From Trebonia sp963734665 (lineage in GTDB: Bacteria; Actinomycetota; Actinomycetes; Streptosporangiales; Streptosporangiaceae): a DNA stretch of 64,000 bases. A program made the position numbers and the translations under genes. The DNA lies in NCBI GenBank assembly GCA_963734665.1, contig CAVTIR010000013.1:310001-374000 (forward strand), in the 5' to 3' direction. Shown piece by piece: positions 8,575 to 16,587 of this stretch; the first letter of the stretch is position 1, and every line of letters begins with the position of its first letter. The notes beneath the pieces are model-generated. The model had not been told where the DNA came from. It saw only the letters and a list, made by a program, of their open reading frames with translations, and did not search any database.

Positions 8575-9077
8575 GCCAGCGCCTCTTTCTCTGGGTTCTC
8601 CCGGCGGGCCGGCGAGTCCTCGACGACCACGTAGTCCTGCTCAACCGACACCGGCATCGTCTCAGCGACGTACGGGCCGGGGATGCGGCCGTCGGCCCGC
8701 GCCTGGATCCCCTGGCTGCCCTCTCCCTGGGCGAGTTCGCTGCCAGGGAGGACGCTCACGTCGTAGGCCAGGGCCGCCATGTTGCCGCGGCCAGGGCCCA
8801 TGAACGACTGGCCGGTGGCGAGGTCGTACTCCCAGCCGTGCCAGGGGCACGTGATCAGCGGCGGCCCGTCATCCATCCTCACGTCGCCGGGACCGTCGGA
8901 GACCGCCCGCTGCGCGAGCGACCCGACGCACAGCGGGCCGAACTGGTGGGGACACCGGTTACGGATCGCGTAGAAGCGGTCGTCGATACGGAAGACCCCG
9001 ATGGACTTGCCGTTCACGTCGACGATCTTCCGGTCGCCGTTCCCGAAGTCGGAGACCTTGCCGACGACGACCTTCAT
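8571..9077 (-). CDS. Rieske [2Fe-2S] ferredoxin-like protein
   Basis: Small Rieske protein of 168 aa from the ATG at 9077, preceded by GGGGAG; a TTG at 9119 would add 14 residues and is less likely. Cluster ligands are visible as C42-x-H44 (RCPHQFGPLC) and C77-x2-H80 (TCPWHGWEYD). An insertion of about 20 residues between the ligand loops (AQRAVSDGPGDVRMDDGPP) is longer than in plain Rieske ferredoxins and recalls oxygenase alpha-subunit N-termini, but no catalytic mononuclear-iron domain follows. It likely shuttles electrons from the reductase at 10596 to an oxygenase not seen here. Confidence 0.9.
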   Translation of the reverse strand: MKVVVGKVSDFGNGDRKIVDVNGKSIGVFRIDDRFYAIRNRCPHQFGPLCVGSLAQRAVSDGPGDVRMDDGPPLITCPWHGWEYDLATGQSFMGPGRGNMAALAYDVSVLPGSELAQGEGSQGIQARADGRIPGPYVAETMPVSVEQDYVVVEDSPARRENPEKEALA

Positions 9078-9363
9078 ACGCTCCCCGCTGCTCACGTGAC
9101 CCAGGTCCGGCCAGGCCAACTGGACGGCTGCCGGTCAATGTCCGGTAACGCCTATATAAGCGCCCGCGGCAGCGAAAGTGAAGCACGGGCGCGCACCCCC
9201 TGTCAGCCGGAACTGCCGGAACCGCCCCGCGCTGTGTTGCGAGCATAAATAGCCATCGATCGCTGGCGCGGAGCGCTGCGGGCACTCCCGCTGAAGGGAC
9301 GGCACGGCCTACCATTTCGTGGATTACACGTAACTGGCAGCCTCAGCCGTTCCTGGAGACAGC

Positions 9364-10443
9364 ATGAGCTCGATAAAGCCCGGCGCGATCGACTGTGACG
9401 TCCACGTCGAGCCGCCGTCGATGGACGCGCTGCTCGGCTACATCGATCCCTACTGGCACGAACTCATCCGCAGCGGGCGCCTCGGGGTCGGCCACCGCCT
9501 CTATCCCGCGAGCGAGCCGATGTCGGCGCGGCCGGAGGCGCGTGCGACGGGCAGCTTCCCGCCGCACACCTTCGAGGAACTGCGGACCCAGTTCCTCGAG
9601 CCGTATGAGCCGCTGGCCGTGATCCTCACCTGCGTCGCGACCTTCCAGGGCAGCCGCAACCCGTACTTCGAGGCCGCGATGACGACGGCCGTCAACAACT
9701 GGATGCGCGATGAGTTCCTCAGCCGCGACCCGCGCCTGCGCGGCAGCATCGTCGTGCCGAGCTTCCATCCGGAGGCTGCGGCCGACGAGATCGACCGGCT
9801 CGGCAGCGACCGCCGGTTCGTGCAGGTGCTGCTGCCGGTCCGGAGCGAGACACCGTGGGGGAACGTGCGCTACCGCGCGATCCATGAGGCGGCCAGCCGG
9901 AACCGGCTGCCCATCACGCTGCACGCCTGGGGCGGGTGGGGGATGGCGCCGACGCCGACCGGAACCGCGGCGACCTATTACGAGGATTACCTCTACAACT
10001 CCCAGATCATCGCGCCGAATCAGGTCCTCAGCCTCGTCGCCGAGGGCGTCTTCGACCGGTACCCGGACCTGCGCGTCTGCCTCGCCGAACTCGGCTTCGC
10101 CTGGCTCCCCTCGCTGCTGTGGCGCTTCGACAAGGACTGGAAGGCGCTGTGGCGCGAGACCCCGTGGGTGCGTGACAGGCCCTCCGTCTACGTGCGCGAG
10201 CACCTCCGGGCGACGATCAGCCCGACGCTGATCCCGGGACGCGTGCCCGCGACAGAGCTCGCGCAGCTAGCCGACATGCTCGACGCCGGGCACATGCTCC
10301 TCTACTCAAGTGACTACCCGCACGACCACGGCAGCGACGCCCTCGAGAACCTCCTCGCCGTCCTCGGCGAGCAGGACCGGGAGGCCGTCTTGTCGAAGAA
10401 CGCGGCCACGTTCTTCGACATCGCGATCCCCGCGCCTTCCTGA
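9364..10443 (+). CDS. Amidohydrolase family 2, paralogue
   Basis: Second amidohydrolase-2 enzyme, 359 aa, ATG at 9364 behind CCTGGAGACAGC. AIDCDVHVEPPS gives the D-x-H metal motif, ITLHAWGGWG the central His and LLYSSDYPHDHGSDA the terminal Asp. RDPRLRGSIVVPSFHPEAA parallels the minus-strand copy. The two are divergently transcribed across about 286 bp, which suggests one pathway acting on two intermediates or a two-step hydrolysis. The enzyme class within the family cannot be fixed from sequence alone. Confidence 0.9.
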   Translation: MSSIKPGAIDCDVHVEPPSMDALLGYIDPYWHELIRSGRLGVGHRLYPASEPMSARPEARATGSFPPHTFEELRTQFLEPYEPLAVILTCVATFQGSRNPYFEAAMTTAVNNWMRDEFLSRDPRLRGSIVVPSFHPEAAADEIDRLGSDRRFVQVLLPVRSETPWGNVRYRAIHEAASRNRLPITLHAWGGWGMAPTPTGTAATYYEDYLYNSQIIAPNQVLSLVAEGVFDRYPDLRVCLAELGFAWLPSLLWRFDKDWKALWRETPWVRDRPSVYVREHLRATISPTLIPGRVPATELAQLADMLDAGHMLLYSSDYPHDHGSDALENLLAVLGEQDREAVLSKNAATFFDIAIPAPS

Positions 10444-10530
10444 GCCGGCGCGCCGGAAAGGAACCACTTCGCTGCGCGCAAGCAGCCACCTTCCGTTCGC
10501 AGGACCTGTTGACATAGCTGACGTCAGGAT

Positions 10531-10549
10531 TATCCCGAACGCATGCGTG
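10531..10549 (+). promoter_or_regulatory. Putative operator, copy 1 of ATCCCGAACG-N2-TGCGTG
   Basis: The stretch 10532-10549 reads ATCCCGAACG-CA-TGCGTG and contains the perfect palindrome ACGCATGCGT (10539-10548). It sits about 47 bp upstream of the ferredoxin reductase GTG. An 18-bp relative, identical except for two bases, lies at 15971-15988. Confidence 0.4.
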
Positions 10550-10595
10550 TTTCACTTGGCAGCATCACCGTGACCTGGAAAGAGGAGGACCGGCC

Positions 10596-12023
10596 GTGAC
10601 CAAGCACGTCGCCGTCGTCGGCGCTGGACTCGGCGGGCTGCGCGTCGCCGAGCAGTTGCGCGCAGCCGGCCACGGCGGGCCGATCACCGTCGTCGGCGCT
10701 GAGCCGCACATGCCGTACAACAGGCCGCCGCTGTCGAAGGAACTCCTCGCCCATGAGCTCGCCGACGCCGAAGCCGCGCCGGAAAGCGATGCGGACGACC
10801 TCGCCGGGCTGCACGAGCGGGTCGCCTTCCGGCGCCGCGCGTCGGTCGCGGACGTGACCTTCCGCCTCGGCACGGCCGTCACCGCGACCGACCTGTCCAC
10901 CGGAACCCTGACCCTGGCCGAGGGCGACGCGGTCCGCTTCGACGGCCTGGTGGCCGCGACCGGCCTGCGCCCCCGCCGCCTCAGCGTGCCGGGCCCGGTC
11001 GGGCCCGGCAGCGGCCGTCACGTGCTCCGCACCCTCGACGATTGTGCGAGCCTGCGCGCCGAGCTGCGCGCCGCCCTCGCCGGCGCCGCCGCGGCGACCG
11101 TCCCGGCGTCGGCCTCCCGTGGGTTTTCCTCCCCCGCCGGGGGCGCGGTCAGCCCCCGGGGCGCAGCGATCGCAGGCCTTCCGCTGCCGCGCGTCGTAGT
11201 GGTCGGCGGCGGCTTCGTCGGCTGCGAGGTCGCCTGCACCGCGCTGTCGCTGGGCTGCGACGTGACGGTCATCGAGCCGGCGGGGCCACCGATGCTCCGC
11301 GCCCTGCGCCCCGAGCTGGCCCAGGCGATTCAGGGGGCGCACGAGCGGGCCGGCATCAGCTTCGTCATCGGGCAGGCGGTCATCGCTTACACCGGCCAGG
11401 ACCGGGTCTCCGGCGTCGTCCTCGCCGACGGGGGCGCCAGCAGCGCGCGGATCCCCGGCGGCCCCGCGTCCAGCGGGCTCGCCCTGGCCGGCGCCGTGCT
11501 GCCCGCCGACCTGGTGGTTGAGGCGATCGGCTCGATCCCGAACACCGAGTGGCTCGCCGGCACCGGCCTCGACCTGACCGACGGCGTGCTGTGCGACAAC
11601 AGCCTGGCCGCGATCTCGGGCACGAGCCCCGGTGCGCTAGTAACCGCGGTCGGTGACGTGGCCCGGTTCCCCAACCCGTTGTTCGACGACGTGCCCCGCC
11701 GGGTCGAGCACTGGTCGATGCCGACGGACACCGCCCGCCGGGCCGCCGCCACGCTCCACGCGAAGCTGGCGGGGAACGCGCTTGACCAGAATCCGTTCGG
11801 GCCGCTTCCCTCGTTCTGGAGTGACCAGGGAGACCTGCGACTGCAGTCCTTCGGCTCCCCCGAACTCGCCGATGACACGGAGATCGCCGAAGGCGATCTC
11901 CGCGCGCCTGGCCAGGGCCTCCTCGCGACCTACCGGCGCGGCGGGCGCCTCGTCGGCAGCATCGCGGTCAACCTGCCCCCCAGCCGGTACCGCGAGCTGC
12001 GCGAGGCGCTGCTCACCCAGTGA
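10596..12023 (+). CDS. FAD-dependent ferredoxin reductase (rhodocoxin/putidaredoxin reductase type)
   Basis: NAD(P)H-dependent flavoprotein of 475 aa that reduces a ferredoxin for an oxygenase. It starts at GTG 10596 behind AAAGAGGAGGACC. The FAD motif GAGLGG is at residues 9-14, followed by the family signature YNRPPLSKELL (41-51). A second dinucleotide motif GGGFVG is at 204-209. VTAVGDVARFPNPLF marks the C-terminal FAD-binding stretch and VEHWSMPTDTARRAA the reductase C-domain. Residues about 160-195 are an Ala/Gly/Pro-rich insertion before the NAD domain, unusual for the family. It is the natural partner of the Rieske protein at 8571. Confidence 0.92.
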   Translation: MTKHVAVVGAGLGGLRVAEQLRAAGHGGPITVVGAEPHMPYNRPPLSKELLAHELADAEAAPESDADDLAGLHERVAFRRRASVADVTFRLGTAVTATDLSTGTLTLAEGDAVRFDGLVAATGLRPRRLSVPGPVGPGSGRHVLRTLDDCASLRAELRAALAGAAAATVPASASRGFSSPAGGAVSPRGAAIAGLPLPRVVVVGGGFVGCEVACTALSLGCDVTVIEPAGPPMLRALRPELAQAIQGAHERAGISFVIGQAVIAYTGQDRVSGVVLADGGASSARIPGGPASSGLALAGAVLPADLVVEAIGSIPNTEWLAGTGLDLTDGVLCDNSLAAISGTSPGALVTAVGDVARFPNPLFDDVPRRVEHWSMPTDTARRAAATLHAKLAGNALDQNPFGPLPSFWSDQGDLRLQSFGSPELADDTEIAEGDLRAPGQGLLATYRRGGRLVGSIAVNLPPSRYRELREALLTQ

Positions 12024-12091
12024 GCCCCGGCAGTCCGCCTCTGTCACGGTGAGCTGGCCGCCGGAGTCGATCTGGGAAATACCCTCGCACT

Positions 12092-13867
12092 TCAGTCTTG
12101 AGCGGCCGTCGCGCCCAGGCACTCGACGAGCGCGTCCATGGCCAGGTCGCCGCGGCCGACGGCCTCGTAGAGCGCATCCAGGTCGACATAGCCGAGGCGG
12201 CGGGCTGCGCTGAAGGCAGTGCCGTCGTCTTCGAGGTCACGCAGGCTGGCGCCCTGCTTGCTGCCCTGGGCGGAGATGGCCTTCGCCACCGCGGCACGGC
12301 CGAGAGCGGCGGCCTCCTCGGCCTTGCGGCGGGCGATGGCCGCCTTCAGGTGCGCCCGCGCGTGCCCGCTGTGCGCGGCCGCCAGCCATGAGTCTGGCGG
12401 GTCCGCATAGGGTCCGGTGATCAGGTCGACGACCTGGCCGTGCGCCAGGCGGTTCTCCATCGGCTTGCGCATCCCGTTGACCAGGACGCCGACGGCGCTG
12501 CCCGCCGCGGCCGGGGAAACCGCGTAGGCAAAGTCGACCGCGGTCGAGCCGTCGGGCAGCTTCACCGGCTCGCCGTCCGGGGTGAACACGACCATGCCGG
12601 AGTGGCTCAGGTCGGCGCGCAGCCCGTCGAGGAAGTCGCCGGGGGCCGCGAGGGGCTGCCAGGCCAGGAGCCGGTCAAGCCAGTCGAGGTCGGCCCGGCG
12701 GGCCAGGTCCGCGCTCACCTTGCCGTCCCTGCCGCCTGCCTCCCGGATCCTGGCGGCCACCCCGTACGTGGCGACGGCGTCCATCGCGGGCGTCCGGATC
12801 AGCACGCCGACGGGCTGGCCGCCGACGAGGACGGCGGTGTGCAGGGAACGGTACATGTTGTACTTGGGCATGCTGATGTAGTCGCGGAACCGGCCGTCGA
12901 CCGGGTGCCAACGGCCGTGCAGCACGCCGAGCGCAACGTAGCAGTCCCCTTCGTCGCCGTTGACGACGACCACGACGCGGGACGCGTCGGTGGGCCGCAG
13001 CGCGGCGCCGGCCTCCCCGCTAGGGGCACTGCCCGCGCCAGGCAGGCTCAGGTGGATGGAGTACAGGTGCCGCGCGCGGGCCTCCACCTGGGCCGAGACC
13101 CCGGCCGCCGCGAGTTGGGTGCGCATCCCGGTGATCAATTCGCCCAGCGCGGCGCGCCGGTCGTCCTCCGTCTGCCGGACGAGGGCGAGAACCCGCTCGT
13201 GGGCCTCGGGGGCGAGGGTGGCGAACGCCAGGTCCTCCAGCTCCCGCTGGTATTCATACAGCCCGAGCCGCTGGGCGAACGGCACGAGCAGTTCCATGGA
13301 CGCCCTGGCGATCCGCTCGCGCTTCTCCCGCTTGGCGTGGTGGCCCAGGGTGCGCAGGTTGTGCACGCGGTCGGCGAGCTTGATGACGAGGACCCGCAGG
13401 TCGATCGAGGCGGCGAGGATCATCTTGCGGAACGTCTCGCCCTCGGCGTGGTCGCCCCACTTGGACCCGTCGAGCTTGGTCACCCCGTCGACGAGGACCG
13501 CGACCTCCGCGCCGAACTCCGCCTTGACCTGGCCGATCGTCAGGCCGGTGTCCTCGACGGTGTCGTGCAGCAGCGCGGCGACCAGCGTCGTGGTGTCCAT
13601 CCCGATGTCCGCGAGGAGGATCGCCACGGCAAGGGGATGGGTGATGTACGGCGCGCCCGATTTACGGAACTGCCCGCTGTGCCAGTGGTCGGCGACGGCG
13701 TAGGCGCGGCGGAGCAGCTTCGCGTCGGCACCGGGGAAGACCCGCCGGTGAGCGGCGATCAGCGGCCGCACGGCGTCCCCTGCGCCCGCCGTGATGTCCG
13801 TTGTCGCGCCCGCGCTGGCCCTGGGGGCGCCTGCCGCGAGCGCCGCCAGCCGCCGGGCTATAGCCAC
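12092..13867 (-). CDS. RelA/SpoT homologue (RSH), synthetase site degraded
   Basis: (p)ppGpp-metabolising protein of 591 aa. The HD hydrolase domain is intact: GAPYITHP (His77), LLHDTVEDTG (His101-Asp102) and VIKLADRVHN (Asp166). The synthetase domain keeps CYVALGVLHGRWHPVDGRFRDYISMPKYNMYRSLHT, but the EVQIRT motif carrying the catalytic Glu (E323 of streptococcal Rel) reads GVLIRT at 354-359. The upstream catalytic Asp also looks displaced (PTDASRVVV). A TGS-like domain follows (MVVFTPDGEPVKLPDGSTAVDFAYAV) and no ACT/RRM domain is seen, so it is shorter than the usual 750-800 aa. I infer a hydrolase-only second RSH. Confidence 0.93.
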   Translation of the reverse strand: MAIARRLAALAAGAPRASAGATTDITAGAGDAVRPLIAAHRRVFPGADAKLLRRAYAVADHWHSGQFRKSGAPYITHPLAVAILLADIGMDTTTLVAALLHDTVEDTGLTIGQVKAEFGAEVAVLVDGVTKLDGSKWGDHAEGETFRKMILAASIDLRVLVIKLADRVHNLRTLGHHAKREKRERIARASMELLVPFAQRLGLYEYQRELEDLAFATLAPEAHERVLALVRQTEDDRRAALGELITGMRTQLAAAGVSAQVEARARHLYSIHLSLPGAGSAPSGEAGAALRPTDASRVVVVVNGDEGDCYVALGVLHGRWHPVDGRFRDYISMPKYNMYRSLHTAVLVGGQPVGVLIRTPAMDAVATYGVAARIREAGGRDGKVSADLARRADLDWLDRLLAWQPLAAPGDFLDGLRADLSHSGMVVFTPDGEPVKLPDGSTAVDFAYAVSPAAAGSAVGVLVNGMRKPMENRLAHGQVVDLITGPYADPPDSWLAAAHSGHARAHLKAAIARRKAEEAAALGRAAVAKAISAQGSKQGASLRDLEDDGTAFSAARRLGYVDLDALYEAVGRGDLAMDALVECLGATAAQD

Positions 13868-14183
13868 CTGCTCATCCTTTCGCTATCGCATGTTCACCCT
13901 CTGCGACAGACCCTAGCCGCTGAAAGACCCACGCGCAGGCTCCTTCCGTGACGCCAGTGGCGGATGGTGACCAAGTCCGTCAGGGGGGTCAGTGAATCTT
14001 CTTCGTCCCGTCCCGGGCGCTCCGCGCTTGTTGCTGTTATCTCTAATAGGTAAAGATCCTGGATAGGTGGTGCCGCTATGGCGTCACAAACGATCCAAGT
14101 TCTTCCCGGCAGCCGCCGCGGCAAGACGCCTGTTGCTGTTATCACGGGCACGAGACCTTGTGCGATCCGCTAAATTCGGCCCT
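13868..14183. other. Intergenic region with 13-bp direct repeat
   Basis: This is the divergent promoter space between the RSH gene and the first CipC-like gene. TGTTGCTGTTATC occurs twice, at 14029-14041 and 14132-14144, 103 bp apart on the + strand. The frame of the CipC-like gene is open back to 14067 but this extension has no protein character. No RNA gene was recognised. Confidence 0.4.
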
Positions 14184-14507
14184 ATGGGACTTTTCGACTT
14201 CCTCGGCGCCAACAACGCCTATGACGATGTCTATGGCGGCAGGCGACCGCACCATGAGGTCACGCACGAGCTCCTAGCGGGCGCGGCCGGCTTCGAGGCC
14301 ATGCGGATGTACGAGCACCACCGCGAGCGCGAGGGCATCCCCGAGCACCACGAGCTCGCCAAGGAACTCCTCGCCGGGTTCGCGACGGCGGAGGTCGACA
14401 AGCACTTCGACGAGGGCCGCTACGGCCACCTCGACCGCCACCAGGCGAGGCGGCTCGCGCGGGAGCAGGCCGACTACCTCTGGCAGGAGCGGTACGGCCG
14501 CTACTGA
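14184..14507 (+). CDS. CipC-like protein (DUF3759), copy 1
   Basis: Small soluble protein of 107 aa, starting at the ATG at 14184, where the copy at 14620 has the same MGLF start. It matches the CipC/DUF3759 family, first described as concanamycin-induced proteins in fungi. The diagnostic core is HEVTHELLAGAAGFEAMRMYEHHRE, then HELAKELLAGFATAEVDKHFDE and the helical tail AREQADYLWQERYGRY. The biochemical role is unknown. It is probably duplicated from, or to, the gene 112 bp downstream. Confidence 0.85.
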   Translation: MGLFDFLGANNAYDDVYGGRRPHHEVTHELLAGAAGFEAMRMYEHHREREGIPEHHELAKELLAGFATAEVDKHFDEGRYGHLDRHQARRLAREQADYLWQERYGRY

Positions 14508-14531
14508 GCCCGGCCGCCCAGCGGGCGGATA

Positions 14532-14558
14532 GCGCTCGCCCAGCGGCCGGGCGAGCGC
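14532..14558 (+). terminator. Strong hairpin between the two CipC-like genes
   Basis: GCGCTCGCCC (14532-14541) pairs perfectly with GGGCGAGCGC (14549-14558) around the loop AGCGGCC. There is no T tract, so it may be a U-less terminator, an mRNA-stabilising hairpin or an attenuator of the second gene. Confidence 0.5.
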
Positions 14559-14619
14559 GGCCGGATCCCCGGCGGGTCCGGCAGGTGAGTATGCCCCTTA
14601 CTCGGGTAGTTTCCGGCCT

Positions 14620-14958
14620 ATGGGACTTTTCGGGCAGCAGCAGCACCACCACCACCACCACCGGGACGCGTACGACGCCGTCTACGGGGGGCGGCGTCCG
14701 CACCATCAGATCACCCATGAGCTCCTTGCCGCCGCCGTTGGGTTTGAGGCCATGCGGATGTACGAGCACCACCGCGAGCACGAGGGCATCCCGGTGCACC
14801 ACCGGGTCGCCAAGGAGCTCCTGGCGGCCTTCGTCGCCGCCGAGATCGACAGGCACTTCGACACCGGGCGCTACCATCACCTGAGCCGGCACGAGGCCAG
14901 GCGCATGGCACGCGAGCAGGCCGAGTGGCTCTGGCAGCAGCAGTACGGCCGGTACTGA
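14620..14958 (+). CDS. CipC-like protein (DUF3759), copy 2, His-rich
   Basis: Paralogue of the preceding gene, 112 aa. The alignment is collinear: MGLF start, RRPHHQITHELLAAAVGFEAMRMYEHHRE, HRVAKELLAAFVAAEIDRHFDTG and the tail WLWQQQYGRY. It differs by an insertion after residue 5 giving three Gln and six consecutive His (residues 9-14), plus extra His in the last third. The His run could bind metal, which would be a real difference between the copies. The ATG is embedded in CGGCCTATGGGACTTTTCG, almost the same as copy 1. Confidence 0.87.
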   Translation: MGLFGQQQHHHHHHRDAYDAVYGGRRPHHQITHELLAAAVGFEAMRMYEHHREHEGIPVHHRVAKELLAAFVAAEIDRHFDTGRYHHLSRHEARRMAREQAEWLWQQQYGRY

Positions 14959-14959
14959 C

Positions 14960-15877
14960 CTACCCGGCGGCCTGGTCCTTGGCGGCGTCAAGCACAGCGG
15001 CCACGGCGTCGTGCACGCCCGTCACCGGCTGCTCGGCGGTCGCGGCAAGCTTCGCGTAGTCGTAAGCGTCGTCCGGGTTGGCGCGGACGAATCCATCCAG
15101 GTGGCGGGCGTCCGCGCCGACCAGGATCCGCCAGGCGCCGGACCGGACGCCGTCGAGGATGACGGCCGCCGCGCTCGCGGCGCTGAGCGGGGCGCTGTCG
15201 CGGAAGCCCTTGTTCGCGGCGAGGGCGTCCGCCTCGGACGCGCCGAAGGCCATCATCGAGTTCGCGACGATGTTCGTGCCCACGTGGCCGGGCATCACGA
15301 CGGCGACCCGGACGTGCGGCGCGTGCGTCCGCAGGTCCTCGATGAGCCCCTCGGAGAGTCCCTTCACCGCGAACTTGGCCGTGGAGTACGCGGTGTGCGG
15401 CACCCCAGGGCCGAGCGACGCAAAGAACCCGTTGACGCTGCTCGTGTTGACGAGCACGCCCTCGGGACTCTTGATAAGCAGTGGCAGGAACGCGCGGGCG
15501 CAGTAGTACACGCCCCAGAAGTCGACCGCGAAGACTCGCTCCCACTGCTCGCGGGGGTCGTTGACGAAGCTCCCGCCGCCGCCGATGCCCGCGTTGCTGA
15601 AGACGAGGTCCACGTGATCGGCCGCGTGCCCGGCCAGCGCCTCGTCGCGGAACCGCAGCACCTGCGCCTCGTCGGCCACGTCGCAGGCGTGACTGGTGAC
15701 CGTGGTCCCGTCGGGCGCACCCGCAAGGGCCAGCGCAGAAGTCTCCGCTACCGCTTCTGCGTGCACGTCGCACGCCGCGACTGAGCAGCCTTCCGACGCG
15801 AGCTGCCGGACCAGTTCCCGGCCCATCCCCGAGCCGCCCCCGGTCACAACGGCGAGCTTGCCAGCGAACGATTCCAT
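14960..15877 (-). CDS. SDR-family oxidoreductase
   Basis: NAD(P)-dependent short-chain dehydrogenase of 305 aa, ATG at 15877 behind GGGAGGCGCTCG. The Rossmann motif TGGGSGMG is at 12-19, NAG of the active site in VFSNAGIGGGG (about 94-103), then the catalytic Ser in NTSSVNGFF and YSTAK (YxxxK). The C-terminal 60 residues extend beyond the classical 250-aa core. It converges on the second CipC-like gene with 1 bp between stops. A motif like the one before the ferredoxin reductase lies about 95 bp upstream, tying it tentatively to the oxidative catabolic locus. Confidence 0.92.
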   Translation of the reverse strand: MESFAGKLAVVTGGGSGMGRELVRQLASEGCSVAACDVHAEAVAETSALALAGAPDGTTVTSHACDVADEAQVLRFRDEALAGHAADHVDLVFSNAGIGGGGSFVNDPREQWERVFAVDFWGVYYCARAFLPLLIKSPEGVLVNTSSVNGFFASLGPGVPHTAYSTAKFAVKGLSEGLIEDLRTHAPHVRVAVVMPGHVGTNIVANSMMAFGASEADALAANKGFRDSAPLSAASAAAVILDGVRSGAWRILVGADARHLDGFVRANPDDAYDYAKLAATAEQPVTGVHDAVAAVLDAAKDQAAG

Positions 15878-15969
15878 CGAGCGCCTCCCGCTGTGAGCGT
15901 AACGCCGATGAAGCTGGAAGTCCCGGCCATAATCGCCCGGAATCAGAAGATCACAGCTCAGCGCCCGAT

Positions 15970-15988
15970 AATCCCGAACGAGTGCGTG
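15970..15988. promoter_or_regulatory. Putative operator, copy 2 of ATCCCGAACG-N2-TGCGTG
   Basis: The stretch 15971-15988 reads ATCCCGAACG-AG-TGCGTG, 16 of 18 bases identical to 10532-10549. It lies in the region upstream of the minus-strand SDR and downstream of the PPOX-type gene. The central palindrome is imperfect in this copy. Confidence 0.35.
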
Positions 15989-16025
15989 CTCCGCCTGGTC
16001 CCGCCCATTCCCCCACGGGGCCGGC

Positions 16026-16481
16026 CTATCCCATCCCGTGGACCTTGTCCGCCCTGATGGTCAAGATGATGCGGACCTGGTCGCGGCCCCCGTACCACGG
16101 ATAGGGGGCACCGAGGTAGCGCTGCGCGAGCGCCTCGATGTGCGCCGCGGCGCCCTCGGTGGTGACGCCGACGACCTCCCCGCGGATCGTGTAGTAGCGC
16201 GAGGGCCGCGACGCGTCACACACGTTCACCGCCACCCGCGGGTCACGCTCGACGTTCTTCACCTTCTGGTGGCCCTGGACAGTGTTGATCAAGACGTGCT
16301 CCCCGTCCGTGTCGACCCATGTCTGGGTCATCTGCGGGGAGCCGTCGGGCATCACGGTGGCCAGGAAGCAGGGGCTGGGCTGGCGCAGCACCGTGATCAG
16401 ATCCTCGGACAAGTTCACCCTCGGTAAGCTATCACCTGGCCCGCGGGCAAAGTACGAAACCATATATGAAGCTACCGTCAT
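16026..16481 (-). CDS. PPOX-class / F420-dependent flavin-fold protein
   Basis: Pyridoxamine 5'-phosphate oxidase-like split-barrel protein, 151 aa from the ATG at 16481 (GGGAGAGC upstream); GTG 16418 is a shorter alternative. Typical elements are LRQPSPCFLATVMPDGSPQMTQTWVDTDGEHVLINTV, the nucleotide-binding KVKNVERDPRVAVNV and RYLGAPYPWYGGRDQVRIILTI. Actinobacterial members commonly use F420H2 or FMN to reduce or bind small molecules. It lies between the SDR and TetR genes, all on the same strand. The substrate is not predictable. Confidence 0.87.
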   Translation of the reverse strand: MTVASYMVSYFARGPGDSLPRVNLSEDLITVLRQPSPCFLATVMPDGSPQMTQTWVDTDGEHVLINTVQGHQKVKNVERDPRVAVNVCDASRPSRYYTIRGEVVGVTTEGAAAHIEALAQRYLGAPYPWYGGRDQVRIILTIRADKVHGMG

Positions 16482-16587
16482 GCTCTCCCGCGGCCGAGAA
16501 AGCGTTAGCGCTCCGCTGCCACCGCGGCGGCGAGGGTCGTAGTCAGCTGCGCCGGGGTTGCGCGGACCGAGCCGGGCGGCAGCACTG

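Noticed and set aside
12440..13951. Long + strand open frame (503 codons) opposite the RSH gene
   Set aside because: It is the complement of a clearly conserved protein and shows no domain; long antisense frames are expected at this GC content.
14067..14183. 39-codon extension of the first CipC-like protein
   Set aside because: The second copy starts exactly at the MGLF Met, and the extension has no counterpart there.
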